Assembly: GCF_007748095.1 (NCBI RefSeq)
Contig: NZ_CP036287.1
Location: 4,154,001 to 4,218,000, forward strand
DNA length: 64,000 nt
DNA from: Engelhardtia mirabilis
Lineage (GTDB): Bacteria; Planctomycetota; UBA1135; GCA-002686595
Reading direction: 5' to 3'
Shown one piece after another: positions 45,471 through 54,813 of the stretch. The stretch's first letter is position 1. Every line of letters begins with the position of its first letter. The position numbers and the translations under genes were made by a program. The notes beneath the pieces were generated by a model. It worked only from the letters and a program-made list of their open reading frames with translations, was not told where the DNA came from and ran no database searches.

Positions 45471-45825
45471 CGGAGTTGGGGGAAAAGCGTCTCTACAGGG
45501 ATCGGCCCTGCCGCTCCCGGCCCCTGACCCGCTCCGCGGTTGCACGGCCCGATCCCCGGCCGCGAGACGAATTGGCGTGCAAGAAACCCGGACGCAACCT
45601 CCCAGGACCTGGGCCGTGTCGATCGAGCCTGACTCGAGGTCCGCCCCCTCGTCCGGCGACTCTGCCGGGGGCACCTCCCTACCGGCGATCCGCCTCGCCG
45701 GACCGACCCGAGTGCCCCTGGAGGCTGAAACGGCTCGAACTCGATCCGCGCGGACGCGGGTCGAGCTCGATCAGGTCCTCTCGACGCGTCGATACGCCGA
45801 CGGTGAACTCAGGGGACGAGGGAAC
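45471..45825. other. 355-bp intergenic region with one hairpin
   Basis: Between the minus-strand beta-propeller gene and the kinase. A GC-rich stem at 45740-45750/45755-45765 (11 positions, one of them non-Watson-Crick) may terminate the propeller transcript. The remainder should contain the kinase promoter, but no clear -10/-35 pair was seen. Confidence 0.4.
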
Positions 45826-48570
45826 TCAGGGAACCAGGGTCAGGCCCACCGCGTTGCTGGCGAACGTCACCGTTCCGAAGAAGGCGTCGGCCGCCACGAA
45901 GGCGTGGATCACCGACACTCCGGCCAGGGCCGGGTCGGTGCCGGGGGGCAGGGCGATCGAGGCGCTCCCCTCGCCGAGTCCATCGAGCAGGCCGAAGGTG
46001 CCGACGAAGGGCGCGCTGCCCGCCAGGTCGAGGGTGAACAGCAGGTAGGCGTCCAGGTTGAGCGGGATCGTCACGCCGTCGAGCACCAGGCCGGGGCTCG
46101 ATCCGCTGGCCGAGCCCAGCACGAGGTAGAGCTGCCCCGCCGCCCCCGCGCCCGCATCGAGGCACAGCGACTGCACGCCGCCGGCGCTGACCGAGATCGA
46201 GTCCACGTCCACCGTCAGGGCCTGGCCGGTGCGGGCGAAGCCCAGGCCGTCGCCCCGCGGCGCGGGCACCAGCAGCACGTCGGCCGACGGCGTCGCCGCA
46301 AGGCCAGCCGGTGCCCAGCCGTTGTCGAGGCTGTGCACGATCGAGAGGCTGGCCGTGTCGACCACGTGCAGCTCGCCGGTCTCGTCGATCGAGAAGACTG
46401 AGCCGCCGATCGTGGCGGACCAGCCCCCGGTCACCACGTAGAGGTTGGCCTCGGAGGGGTCGAGCACCAGCCCGACGGGGTTGTCGGGCAGGGCCACCTC
46501 ACCAGTCTTGAGACCCGAGGGCACGTCGACCACGCCGATCGAGTCGTCCAGGTATTCGAGCACCCAGACGGTCTTGCCGTCCGCGCTGACCTCCATCTCG
46601 TAGGGCCACTGCCCCACCGCGATGGTGGCCACCACCGTCGTCGTGCCCCCCACCACCCGCACGCGGGTCAGCTCGTCCGAGTCGCGGCAGGCCACGAACA
46701 CGAAGCCGCTGTTCGCGGCCCAGGCCGCGCGCACCGGAAAGCTGCCCGTGGGCTCGTCGCCGAGCACCGTCCAGGTGGCCGTGTCGATCAGGGTGACGGA
46801 GTCGCTGAAGCTCCCGCACACGGCCAGGGTCGCGCCATTGGGCGACAGGCTGATCCCGCTCGACTGGGTGTACGGGAAGCTGATAGAGCCCATGTCGCCA
46901 GTGGCGAGCTTGGCCCCCGCCGTGGTCAGCGTGTTCAGGTCGATGCGCCAGACCCCGTCGCCGCCGGAGACCACCGCCACGTAGGCGTACTGGCCGTCGG
47001 GCGAGATCTCGACCTCACTGCCGCGGGTGGAGATCGCAACGTTCGTCACGGCCAGGGTCGCGAGATCGATCACCGAGGCGAAGGTCGAGTCCAGGTTGGC
47101 GACCACGGCCTTGGAGCCGTCGGGCGTCACCGCCACGCCGCTGGGCCGGTTGCCCACCTGCACCACGCCCAGGAGCGTTCCCGTCGGCACGTCCCAGACC
47201 GAGGCCGTGTCCATCAGGATGTTGGTGGTCACCGCGCGCTGGCCGTCGAGGCTGACCGCCACGCGACGGGTCGAGTCGGCCTCGAGGCCCTGGCCCGTGT
47301 TGCCCGCGAGCAGCAGCGAGCCCGCGGCGCCTGCCGTGTCGACCACGAGCCTGTCTTCGCCGAAGGTCGTCGCGACCATGACGGCCGTGCTCGAGGTCGG
47401 CGACACGGCGCCGAAGGCCGCGCTGACCTGATTGTTCAGATCCTTGATCTTGGAGCTAGTGGCGTACTCGAGCAGACTGCCGAAGAAGCCCACGCCGAGC
47501 ACGTACTGCCCGTCCGCGGTGGTCAGCAATTGATTGACCGAGGCCGTGTTCAGGTTGGCGCCCACCGCATTCGTGGCCAGGTCGACCATCACCACCGCGT
47601 TCTGCACCGCCACGGCGGCCTTCGCGCCGGTGGGCTCGACGGCGACGGGCTCGCGCACGCTCTGGCCGATGGCGATGTCCTTGACGATCGTGGCCGAGGC
47701 CACGTCGAGCAGGGTGATCGACTGGGAAGTGCCCGTGTTGGTGATCACCGCCAGGGCGCCGTCGGGGGTCACGGCGATGCCGCGCGGCCCGTCAGAAGCC
47801 GCCAGGGTCGTGACCGCGCCGGTGGTCACATCGACCACCTCGATCTCGTCGGCGTAGTAGTCCGGGTGGATCGCCGTGTTGCCGGCCAAGCGCAGCTGGT
47901 CGAGTCCCAGGGAGATGGCGCCGGGCTCCGGCGCGAAGGAGAGGGTCGAGGCGAAGCCCATGCCGCCGATGCGTCGCAGCTCGAGGCCGGTCGTCATGTC
48001 GAACACGACCAGCTCTTGGGTGCCCATGGCGCCGACCACCGCCAGGGCGGAGTCGTGGGTGATCCGCACCACCGCGGGCAGGTCCACGCCGCCGGTGACG
48101 GCGTACTCGGCTCCGCTGGCCAGGTCCACGAAGCTGACCGTGCCCTCGAACACGTTGGCGACGACGGCCCGCGTTCCGTCGGCGGCCACGGCCACGTCCT
48201 GGGGCGAGCCGCTGATCGGCAGCTCGCGCAGGAAGGCGCCGCTGACGGCGTCGAACTCGGTCAGGTTGGCCGAGTCCCGGTGCGCGATCAGGTAGCGCGA
48301 ACCGTCGGGCGTGAAGGCGATGGCACTGGGTGCGTCGCCCTCGACTTGATCGGCGTTCTGCACGAGCTGCTGCGCGATCCCGCTGCACAGGCCGCCCAAG
48401 GCCGACGTGGGCTGGGCGCCGGCGTGGCCCAGATTCGCGAGATCGACCTGCGCCAACTCGAGGCTGAGCAGGATCGGATCTCCGTCGGGGTCGTCGCCCG
48501 CGCTGGAGGCGAGGGGCGTCGTGATCTGCGGCAGGGTGGCGAGGAGCAGGATCAGGCTGGGCGTCGGCAT
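45826..48570 (-). CDS. Secreted YVTN-type beta-propeller protein
   Basis: 914 residues with a signal peptide (1-24, MPTPSLILLLATLPQ) and two or more seven-bladed YVTN/lactonase-like propellers. Blades read 'VTPDGSKAVVANLDSTFASV', 'VAADGTRAVVANVFEGTVSF' or 'SADGKTVWVLEYLDDSIGVV'. Such proteins are surface-layer or exported proteins; no catalytic residues of true lactonases stand out. The last 130 residues form a separate beta domain (LFTLDLAGSAPFVGTFGLLD, AGVSVIHAFVAADAFFGTVT, FASNAVGLTLVP) shared in pattern with other exported proteins here. Function unknown. Confidence 0.88.
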   Translation of the reverse strand: MPTPSLILLLATLPQITTPLASSAGDDPDGDPILLSLELAQVDLANLGHAGAQPTSALGGLCSGIAQQLVQNADQVEGDAPSAIAFTPDGSRYLIAHRDSANLTEFDAVSGAFLRELPISGSPQDVAVAADGTRAVVANVFEGTVSFVDLASGAEYAVTGGVDLPAVVRITHDSALAVVGAMGTQELVVFDMTTGLELRRIGGMGFASTLSFAPEPGAISLGLDQLRLAGNTAIHPDYYADEIEVVDVTTGAVTTLAASDGPRGIAVTPDGALAVITNTGTSQSITLLDVASATIVKDIAIGQSVREPVAVEPTGAKAAVAVQNAVVMVDLATNAVGANLNTASVNQLLTTADGQYVLGVGFFGSLLEYATSSKIKDLNNQVSAAFGAVSPTSSTAVMVATTFGEDRLVVDTAGAAGSLLLAGNTGQGLEADSTRRVAVSLDGQRAVTTNILMDTASVWDVPTGTLLGVVQVGNRPSGVAVTPDGSKAVVANLDSTFASVIDLATLAVTNVAISTRGSEVEISPDGQYAYVAVVSGGDGVWRIDLNTLTTAGAKLATGDMGSISFPYTQSSGISLSPNGATLAVCGSFSDSVTLIDTATWTVLGDEPTGSFPVRAAWAANSGFVFVACRDSDELTRVRVVGGTTTVVATIAVGQWPYEMEVSADGKTVWVLEYLDDSIGVVDVPSGLKTGEVALPDNPVGLVLDPSEANLYVVTGGWSATIGGSVFSIDETGELHVVDTASLSIVHSLDNGWAPAGLAATPSADVLLVPAPRGDGLGFARTGQALTVDVDSISVSAGGVQSLCLDAGAGAAGQLYLVLGSASGSSPGLVLDGVTIPLNLDAYLLFTLDLAGSAPFVGTFGLLDGLGEGSASIALPPGTDPALAGVSVIHAFVAADAFFGTVTFASNAVGLTLVP

Positions 48571-48745
48571 GGGGTGGACGTCGCGGGACTGTGGACGGTT
48601 CAGGTCGGCGGCGCCGATCGAAGGGGCGGCGCGAGGTCCCGAGGTTAGCCCCTCGGCCCGAGATAGGGGGCTCTACCGCGAGGCCTGCGCTGAGCAGACG
48701 CCGGGCCGTGGCCCGTCCGCCGCCGATCCGTGGACCACAAGCGAT

Positions 48746-49381
48746 TCAGTCCGCGGAACTCGGCCGCGCGGTCTTGGAACGCCATCCGATAGCCACGCCC
48801 GCGACGGAGGCCCCGATGAAGTTGAAGACGAGATCCCAGGCCGTGTTCTCGTAGCCACCCACGCCTGTCTCCGGCAGGGCCAGGACCGCCATGAACTCGA
48901 CGATCTCGTTGGCCGCTCCCAGCCCCATGCCGCCGAGCGCACACAGCAGCAAGAGCCCGAAGCTCGGCCGCGGATCCGCCAGGCGCGCGCGCAGCCCCTG
49001 CCAGCACAACCAGGTACACAGGCCGAAGCCGAGGGCGTGGACGAGCTGGTCGTAGCGCAAGAGGCCGGGGACCAGCCACAGCCCGTAGAGCACTTCGTCG
49101 CCTCCATCCGCAAGCCCCAGGTCGGCCAGCCGCAGCAGCCCCCCACCCAGGTGCATCGCACCCCAGGCCACGAGCCCCCAAACAGCCCCGGGGTGCAGGC
49201 CGACGCGTCGATGCAGGGCCAGGACGCCCGCGCCGATCACGACCAGCACGGCCACGTACATCAGGAACTCGCTGTTGTCCCGCATCCAAGCGTAGGGCGC
49301 GGCGATCAAGACGTAGCCGGCGGCCACCGCGAGGGCGGCTCGGTCGCTGGTGGTCAAGGGATGGGTCGGTGCGGCAGCCAT
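48746..49381 (-). CDS. DUF2238/YjdF-like integral membrane protein
   Basis: 211 residues with about six membrane helices. Family features include the intramembrane RDNSEFLMYVAVLVV region, the polar YDQLVHALGFGLCTWLCW helix with a buried His, GLGAANEIVEFMAVLALPE, and the closing YENTAWDLVFNFIGASVAGV. Relatives such as E. coli YjdF have no defined function. The ATG at 49381 was chosen; the frame is open far upstream but only mirrors the opposite gene. It is divergent from the PQQ-propeller gene at 49535. Confidence 0.75.
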   Translation of the reverse strand: MAAAPTHPLTTSDRAALAVAAGYVLIAAPYAWMRDNSEFLMYVAVLVVIGAGVLALHRRVGLHPGAVWGLVAWGAMHLGGGLLRLADLGLADGGDEVLYGLWLVPGLLRYDQLVHALGFGLCTWLCWQGLRARLADPRPSFGLLLLCALGGMGLGAANEIVEFMAVLALPETGVGGYENTAWDLVFNFIGASVAGVAIGWRSKTARPSSAD

Positions 49382-49534
49382 GCCCCCGGTTGTAGCGGCC
49401 CGGCCGGTGCGGGGCACGCAAGCCGGTCCTGCCCGGCTCGACGAAGGCGGGACACCGGGCCCGCGTCCGGGGCCCCCGCTTCGGACTTCCAAGACTAGGA
49501 TCGGAATCTCCCCGCCATCGCCCCCACTGCACCC

Positions 49535-51166
49535 ATGCTCCGCACTCTCCTCACGCTGCTCGCCGCCTCGACGCTGCTGACCGCCCCCGCACCGGCCCAG
49601 TCCGACTGGACCAATTATGGCGGCGGTCCCGGCCGCAACGGGCTCACCGATCGGTTCGGGCCGACGTCGTCCAGCGAGCTGTGGAGCAACGGGGCGGACT
49701 TCTCCGTGATCGCATGGCATCCCTTCCTGTGGCAAGAGCTGGTGATCACGGTGCGCGAGGCCGGCTTTCCAGGCGCCCAGGCCAACGACGCCATCGTGGC
49801 CTACCACCGCGAGACGGGGCTCGAGGTTTGGCGCACGACCCTGCCCTACGGCGGTGACTCGGGCGCCGAGTGGATCGCCTGGATCGGCGGCGTGGCCGAC
49901 GGGCGCGTGATCGCCTCGCGCTCCGACAACGGACGCAAGCTGCCCCTGCAAGCCCTGGACGCGAGCACCGGTGCGCCCCTGTGGACGTCGCAGATCGCGA
50001 CCTTCGCCTGGGCCCACGACGGCCTCGTGTTCCTGGACGACGGCGACTTCATCGTCGGCGACCGCGAGAGCCTCACGCGCGTCGACGGCTCTGACGGCAC
50101 GACGGTGTGGAGCATCGCGCGGAGCTGCTCGGTCAGCGGCAACTGCGGAGCGGCGCGCTTCGCGGACGCGGTCTACATCGACGAGGCCGCGCCTGGCGGC
50201 CAGGTGCTCACGCGCGTGGATGCGAACACCGGGGCCAGGCTGTATTCCTCGCCGGCGATGCCGGGCTTCACCTGCCAGAACCAACCCTTCCTCTCGCCGG
50301 ACGGCCAGGTCGTCTACTACGCGCGCAGCCAGAACAACCCGACCACGGACTTCCTCTACGCCTTCCACGACGACGGCACGCAGTTCACCGAGGTTTGGAA
50401 CCGACCGATCCGCTGGACCACGCGCCACGAGCACGGGGTCGCGGCGGACGGCTCGATCTACACCTTCCTGCCCGGCGACGAGTTCGTGCGGTTGGACCCG
50501 GCGACCGGGAATGTGCTGAACACCGCGGGGATCCTGGCGCCGATCGGAACGAACCTCTCGCCCCAGACCGCGGTCGACGCCGCCGGTCGCGTCTACGTCA
50601 GCAACGGCTGGGCCAGCAGCCCGGCGAGTGATGGCCGCGTGTGGGCCTTCGGGCCAGACCTGGGCGCGCCGCTGTTCACCCTGTTCCTCGATCGCCAGAA
50701 CGCCGGGGGTCCGGCCATCGGCGGCCAGGGCGAGCTGGTCATCGCCGACCGCAGCGCCGTGCGGGTGTTGCGTCTGCCCGGGCCCCAGGCCTCGGCCACG
50801 CCGCGTTTCGGCAGCGGCGTGAACCCGGTCGCCTTCGACGCCGTGAACCCGCCCGAGGTCTACGGCGAGTTCGAGGCCCAGGTGGCGGTCGACGCGAGCA
50901 CGGCCCTGACGGTGGTGCTGGTCTCGATCGCGCCCCTCGCGGTGCCGATCCCCTTCGAGGGCGGGGAGCTGTTGGTCGCCCTGCCCTCGCCCTTCCCGAT
51001 CCAGTCCGAGCCGCTCAGCTCGGGCGGGCTGCACGCTCTCGCGATCCCCGGCGATCCGGCCCTGCTGGGAGCCTTTCTGACCAGCCAGGGCGCGCGGGTG
51101 CAATTGAACGGCCCCGTGCCGAGCCTTCAACTCGGGAACGCTCTGGATCTGATCCTGGGCTTCTGA
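49535..51166 (+). CDS. Secreted PQQ-like beta-propeller protein with C-terminal sorting-type domain
   Basis: 543 residues; signal peptide (1-21, ending APAPAQ), then about eight PQQ-enzyme-like blades (AIVAYHRETGLEVWRTTLPY, LDASTGAPLWTSQIATFAWA, RLDPATGNVLNTAGILAPIG). No quinoprotein catalytic residues are recognised. The last 115 residues form a distinct beta domain: RFGSGVNPVAFDAVNPPEVY, then LHALAIPGDPALLGAFLTSQ and a final SLQLGNALDLILGF. That arrangement (P-x-x-P-x-L-x-G, then x-x-x-N-A-L) recurs in exported proteins here. Role unknown. Confidence 0.88.
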   Translation: MLRTLLTLLAASTLLTAPAPAQSDWTNYGGGPGRNGLTDRFGPTSSSELWSNGADFSVIAWHPFLWQELVITVREAGFPGAQANDAIVAYHRETGLEVWRTTLPYGGDSGAEWIAWIGGVADGRVIASRSDNGRKLPLQALDASTGAPLWTSQIATFAWAHDGLVFLDDGDFIVGDRESLTRVDGSDGTTVWSIARSCSVSGNCGAARFADAVYIDEAAPGGQVLTRVDANTGARLYSSPAMPGFTCQNQPFLSPDGQVVYYARSQNNPTTDFLYAFHDDGTQFTEVWNRPIRWTTRHEHGVAADGSIYTFLPGDEFVRLDPATGNVLNTAGILAPIGTNLSPQTAVDAAGRVYVSNGWASSPASDGRVWAFGPDLGAPLFTLFLDRQNAGGPAIGGQGELVIADRSAVRVLRLPGPQASATPRFGSGVNPVAFDAVNPPEVYGEFEAQVAVDASTALTVVLVSIAPLAVPIPFEGGELLVALPSPFPIQSEPLSSGGLHALAIPGDPALLGAFLTSQGARVQLNGPVPSLQLGNALDLILGF

Positions 51167-51177
51167 TTCCGGGCGGT

Positions 51178-51203
51178 CGACGGGCGTCGCGGCACGCCCG
51201 TCG
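51178..51203. terminator. Bidirectional hairpin between convergent genes
   Basis: Bases 51178-51187 pair perfectly with 51194-51203 (10 bp, 6-base loop), 12 bases after the stop of the plus-strand propeller gene and 39 bases before the stop of the minus-strand gene. Confidence 0.55.
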
Positions 51204-51241
51204 CCGCGGCGGTGGATCGCCTCGCGCGCCGTGTGGTTCCG

Positions 51242-51652
51242 TCAGCTTCGACCGTGCGCGGGCAACGATCGATCGCCCTCGTCATCCGATGCCGGCGAGC
51301 CCCCCGACCGCTGTTCGATCTGTGCTCGCAGCGACCGCGCGAAGTGCAAACCGGCGGCCTGCCACCCCACCAACGCGACGAAGATCAAGGGCAACAGGAC
51401 CCCACTGATCCGCCCCACGACCACCAGCCAGTCGGGATAGTGATCCAGATGGCTGCCCGTGAGGGTGAGGCCGAGCAAGACGAGGTTCACGCACAGGATG
51501 AGGGTCAGCAGGGCCATGCGCCGGCCCCCGCTGGCGATCACCTCGTCGATGGCCTCTGACTCGCGCCCCTCGGCGCGCAGGGCCTTGGCGCGCCAGGTGG
51601 TGCCCTGCCCGCCACAGGCCCGGGCGACGGCTTCAAAGGTCGGGTCGTCCAT
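51242..51652 (-). CDS. Small membrane protein of unknown function
   Basis: 136 residues: a soluble N-terminal helix pair (MDDPTFEAVARACGGQGTTW, AEGRESEAIDEVIASGG) and two membrane helices (ALLTLILCVNLVLLGLTLTG and ISGVLLPLIFVALVGWQAAG), then a basic/polar tail. The ATG at 51652 was chosen since the 55 upstream codons are low in coding character. No family recognised. Confidence 0.65.
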   Translation of the reverse strand: MDDPTFEAVARACGGQGTTWRAKALRAEGRESEAIDEVIASGGRRMALLTLILCVNLVLLGLTLTGSHLDHYPDWLVVVGRISGVLLPLIFVALVGWQAAGLHFARSLRAQIEQRSGGSPASDDEGDRSLPAHGRS

Positions 51653-51868
51653 GCAGAGAGTGTGCCCGACGACCCCTGAGACCGCCACACTCGAGCCCAG
51701 CACGAGTTCCTGTCGCCCGCCAGGGGATCTGCACCCCCTCGGGAAGTTCGCGTCGGACCCCGGAGCCACGCTCACAAAGCCAGCCAAAGCTGCCGTCCGA
51801 GGGTGCTCTCGCATCAACTAGCTCTGCCCCGCCGAATCGCTCTTCGCTCGAGGACACTGTCGGCGCGC
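51653..51868. other. Intergenic sequence left of the giant palindrome
   Basis: About 215 bases with no recognisable gene or motif, between the small membrane protein start and the palindrome. Confidence 0.4.
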
Positions 51869-52011
51869 CCGGGAGGGCGTAGGCGTTCGTACGGTGCCAG
51901 GCACAAAACCGCCGCCTACCGCAGAGACCGCGGCCGCCGTTGGCGGCCGCGGGCTCTGCGGTAGGCGGCGGTTTTGTGCCTGGCACCGTACGAACGCCTA
52001 CGCCCTCCCGG
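51869..52011. repeat. 143-bp near-perfect palindrome (possible cruciform/REP-type element)
   Basis: Arms 51869-51926 and 51954-52011 are perfect inverted copies of 58 bp. The pairing continues inward at 51928-51938/51942-51952 after a single A/G mismatch (51927/51953), leaving a 3-base centre. Each arm contains the odd-centred core GTGCCTGGCAC (or its complement) and the sequence ggcggttttgtgcctgg. A half copy is found at 36732-36770. It lies 146 bases upstream of modA. Such a structure resembles an inverted-duplicated REP/MITE, not a terminator. Confidence 0.95.
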
Positions 52012-52156
52012 TTCGAGGTCGGAGCGCTGCGCCTTGCCCGTCGCTGGTAGATCACCTAGAAACCTGGCATGGGTGAGCTCGAATGCGACTGGCCGCGCGC
52101 AACCAGGATCGTCGGGCGGGGCGCCGAGCTCTCCAGCGCCTGATCGCACCTCGTCG

Positions 52157-52903
52157 ATGAGCCTGCCCACTCCCCTCGTACTGCTGCTCGCCCTGGTTGC
52201 CGCCTCCTGCGCCCGGGGCACGGCGGCAGACCACACCACCGTCGTCTTCGCCTCGGCATCGCTGGCCGCGCCGTTCGACGAGCTGGCCCGCGCCTTCGAG
52301 CGCGCGCAACCCGGCCACGAGGTCCGACTCAACACCGCCGGCACGCCGCAGCTCGTGCTGCAGGCTCGCGAGGGCGCACGGGTCGACGTCTTCGCCTCGG
52401 CCGATGCCCAGAGCCTCGTCAGCCTGCTCGGACCGCACGACGACGAGATCGATCCGATCGACTTCGCCCTGAACCGCATGGCGATCGCGGTTGCTGCTGG
52501 CAATCCCCGCGGGATCAAGGGGCTTTCGGACCTCGAGCGCGACGACCTGCTGGTGGCCCTGTGCGGTCCGGCCGTTCCCGCGGGGCGCTACGCGCGGAGC
52601 CTGCTCGAGGCCGCCGCGGTGCAGGTTCGCTCCTCCTCCGACGAGCCCAGTGTGCGCGCACTCGTGTCCAAGGTCGCCCTGGGTGAGTTGGACGCGGGCC
52701 TGGTCTACGCCAGCGACCTGGTCGGGACCGACGCAGCGGTCGAGGCGGTGACGATCCCGACGCCACAGAACGTCGTCGCGCGCTATCCGGTGGCGATCCT
52801 GGCCCGGGGCGAGCGCGAGGGGCGCGCCCGAGCCTTCGTGGACTTCCTGCTGTCGGAGGCGGGCGGCGCGATCCTCACGGCCCACGGCTTCGAGTTGCCG
52901 TGA
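52157..52903 (+). CDS. modA: Molybdate-binding lipoprotein ModA
   Basis: Solute-binding protein for molybdate or tungstate, 248 residues. A lipoprotein signal ends LVAASC (Cys18), so it is anchored instead of free in the periplasm. Conserved ModA pieces are VVFASASLAAPFDELARAFE, LNTAGTPQLVLQAREGARVD, VFASADAQSLVSLL, NRMAIAV and LDAGLVYASDLVG. The ATG at 52157 precedes the signal peptide. First gene of modABC; its stop overlaps the modB start (TGATG). No ModE-type operator or Moco riboswitch was seen upstream, where the large palindrome lies. Confidence 0.93.
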   Translation: MSLPTPLVLLLALVAASCARGTAADHTTVVFASASLAAPFDELARAFERAQPGHEVRLNTAGTPQLVLQAREGARVDVFASADAQSLVSLLGPHDDEIDPIDFALNRMAIAVAAGNPRGIKGLSDLERDDLLVALCGPAVPAGRYARSLLEAAAVQVRSSSDEPSVRALVSKVALGELDAGLVYASDLVGTDAAVEAVTIPTPQNVVARYPVAILARGEREGRARAFVDFLLSEAGGAILTAHGFELP

Positions 52904-53694
52904 TGGACGCCCGCCGTCCCTCCGCGCGCTCGCTGCTGCTGGTCCCCGTGGGCCTGGCGGTGGCACTCTTGGCGCTCCCGCTGGTCGGCCTTCTGGCTCG
53001 TGCCCCCTGGAGCCGGCTCGCGGACAGGCTCGCGAGCGGCGCGGTGCTCGACGCCCTGCGCCTGTCGATCCTCAGCTCGACGGGCGCGGCCCTGGCCAGC
53101 CTGGTGCTCGGCCTGCCCCTCGCCCTGTGGCTCTCCCAGGGTCGCTCGCCCTGGCGCACGACCGTGCGCCTCTTGGTAGTCCTGCCGATGGTGCTGCCGC
53201 CGGTGGTCGGCGGCGTGGCGCTGCTGCTCGCCTTCGGGCGGGCCGGCGTCATCGGTGCGCCCTTGGAGCGGGTCTTCGGCCTCAGCTTGCCTTTCAGCGG
53301 AGCCGGGGTCGTCCTCGCGGCGACTTGGGTCTCCCTGCCGTTCTTCGTGCTGTCGGCCGAGGCCGGCTTGCGCGCCTTCGACCCGCGCTTCGCAGCCGCC
53401 GCCGCATCGCTCGGCGCTGGACCGTGGCGCACCTTCCGCACGGTCACCCTGCCGATGATCGCGCCGTCCCTGCGCGCCGGGCTGCTCTTGGCCTGGGCCC
53501 GCGCCCTGGGCGAGTTCGGTGCCACGATCACCTTCGCCGGCAACCTGGAGGGCACCACGCGCACCCTGCCCCTGGCGGTCTACACCGCCCTGGAAACCGC
53601 GCCGGAAGCGGCGATCGCCCTGAGCCTGTTGTTGGTGGCGATCTCGGCCCTGGTGCTGTTCCTGCTCCGCGATCGTTGGTTCCCCGTCGGATGA
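52903..53694 (+). CDS. modB: Molybdate ABC transporter permease ModB
   Basis: 263-residue permease with about six helices and the EAA-type coupling loop ALGEFGATITFAGNLEGTTR, which is diagnostic of ModB. Other conserved segments are LVLGLPLALWLSQGRSPW, VVLPMVLPPVVGGVALLLAF and ATWVSLPFFVLSAEAGLRAF. A GTG at 52900 directly before the ATG would add one residue. It overlaps modA by one base and modC by four (ATGA). Confidence 0.95.
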   Translation: MDARRPSARSLLLVPVGLAVALLALPLVGLLARAPWSRLADRLASGAVLDALRLSILSSTGAALASLVLGLPLALWLSQGRSPWRTTVRLLVVLPMVLPPVVGGVALLLAFGRAGVIGAPLERVFGLSLPFSGAGVVLAATWVSLPFFVLSAEAGLRAFDPRFAAAAASLGAGPWRTFRTVTLPMIAPSLRAGLLLAWARALGEFGATITFAGNLEGTTRTLPLAVYTALETAPEAAIALSLLLVAISALVLFLLRDRWFPVG

Positions 53695-54743
53695 GCCTCG
53701 TCGCCGACTTCACCCTCGCGCGCGGCGACTTCGCGCTCGAGTTCGCGGCCACCGTCGAGCGCGGCGAGACCCTGGCCCTGGTCGGTCCCAACGGCGCCGG
53801 CAAGAGCTCGTGCCTGCAGGCTCTGGGCGGATTGATCCCGATCGACGCGGGCAGCGTCGAGCTCGACGGCAGACAACTGGAGCGTGGCGGATCGCGCCAG
53901 TCCCTGGCGCCCGACCAGCGCCGGGTGGGTTTCGTGTTTCAGGACCTGTTGCTGTTCCCGCACCTGAGCGTGGTCGAGAACGTGGCCTACGGCCCACGCT
54001 CGCGCGGGCTCGATCGGCGCAGTGCTCGCAGTCGAGCGACCGAGTGGCTCGAGCGGGTGGGCCTCTCCGAGTTCGCCGAACGACGCCCCGGCGAGCTCTC
54101 CGGTGGCCAGGCGCAACGGGTGGCCCTGGCCCGCGCCCTGGCCTGCGAACCCGCGCTGCTGCTGCTGGACGAACCTCTCTCGGCGGTGGACGCCAGCGCG
54201 CGGGCCGAGCTGCGCCGCGAGCTGCGCCAGCACCTCGACGCCTTCGATGGGGTGCGGTTGATCGTGGCCCACGACGCCATCGACGCCTTCGCCCTGGCCG
54301 ATCGCGTGGCGGTGCTCGAGGGCGGGCGCGTGGTGCAGACGGGCACCACCCCGCAGATCTGTGGCCATCCCCGCTCGACCTACGTGGCCGACCTCGTCGG
54401 CTTGAACCTGTTCCGTGGCACGGCCAGCGCGGGGCACCTGAGCCTGCCCGGGGGCGCGGAGCTGGTGGTGGCCTCGGTGCCCGACGGGCCGACCCTGGCG
54501 GTGCTCCACCCGCGCGCCGTGGCCCTGTTCCGCGAGCGCCCACAGGGTTCTCCGCGCAACGTCTGGCGGTCCACCGTGGCGGCGGTCGAGCCGGCCATCG
54601 ACCGCCTGCGGGTGCGCTTCGACGCGCCGGTGCCGCTGGTGGCCGAGGTGACCCACGGCGCGGCGCAGGAGCTGGGGCTCGGGCCGGGGGCCGCCCTGTG
54701 GATCGCGGTCAAGGCGACCGAGATCAGCGCCTACTCGGGCTGA
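53691..54743 (+). CDS. modC: Molybdate ABC transporter ATPase ModC
   Basis: 350-residue ATPase. Walker A GPNGAGKSS, Q-loop FVFQDLLLFPHLSV, signature ELSGGQAQR, Walker B LLLLDEPLSAVD and H-loop IVAHD are all present. The C-terminal 130 residues contain a mop/TOBE domain (NVWRSTVAAVEPAIDRLRVR, ALWIAVKATEISAYSG) that binds oxyanion for feedback control. The serine in place of the final Walker A threonine is a tolerated variant. Last gene of the operon; the ATG at 53691 overlaps the modB stop. Confidence 0.96.
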   Translation: MSLVADFTLARGDFALEFAATVERGETLALVGPNGAGKSSCLQALGGLIPIDAGSVELDGRQLERGGSRQSLAPDQRRVGFVFQDLLLFPHLSVVENVAYGPRSRGLDRRSARSRATEWLERVGLSEFAERRPGELSGGQAQRVALARALACEPALLLLDEPLSAVDASARAELRRELRQHLDAFDGVRLIVAHDAIDAFALADRVAVLEGGRVVQTGTTPQICGHPRSTYVADLVGLNLFRGTASAGHLSLPGGAELVVASVPDGPTLAVLHPRAVALFRERPQGSPRNVWRSTVAAVEPAIDRLRVRFDAPVPLVAEVTHGAAQELGLGPGAALWIAVKATEISAYSG

Positions 54744-54813
54744 GGCTGCGCGCCCGGCCGATTGGTCCGGCGGCACGGGGACCCTCTGCGCGCGCCCGGG
54801 CTATCGTGCCGCC

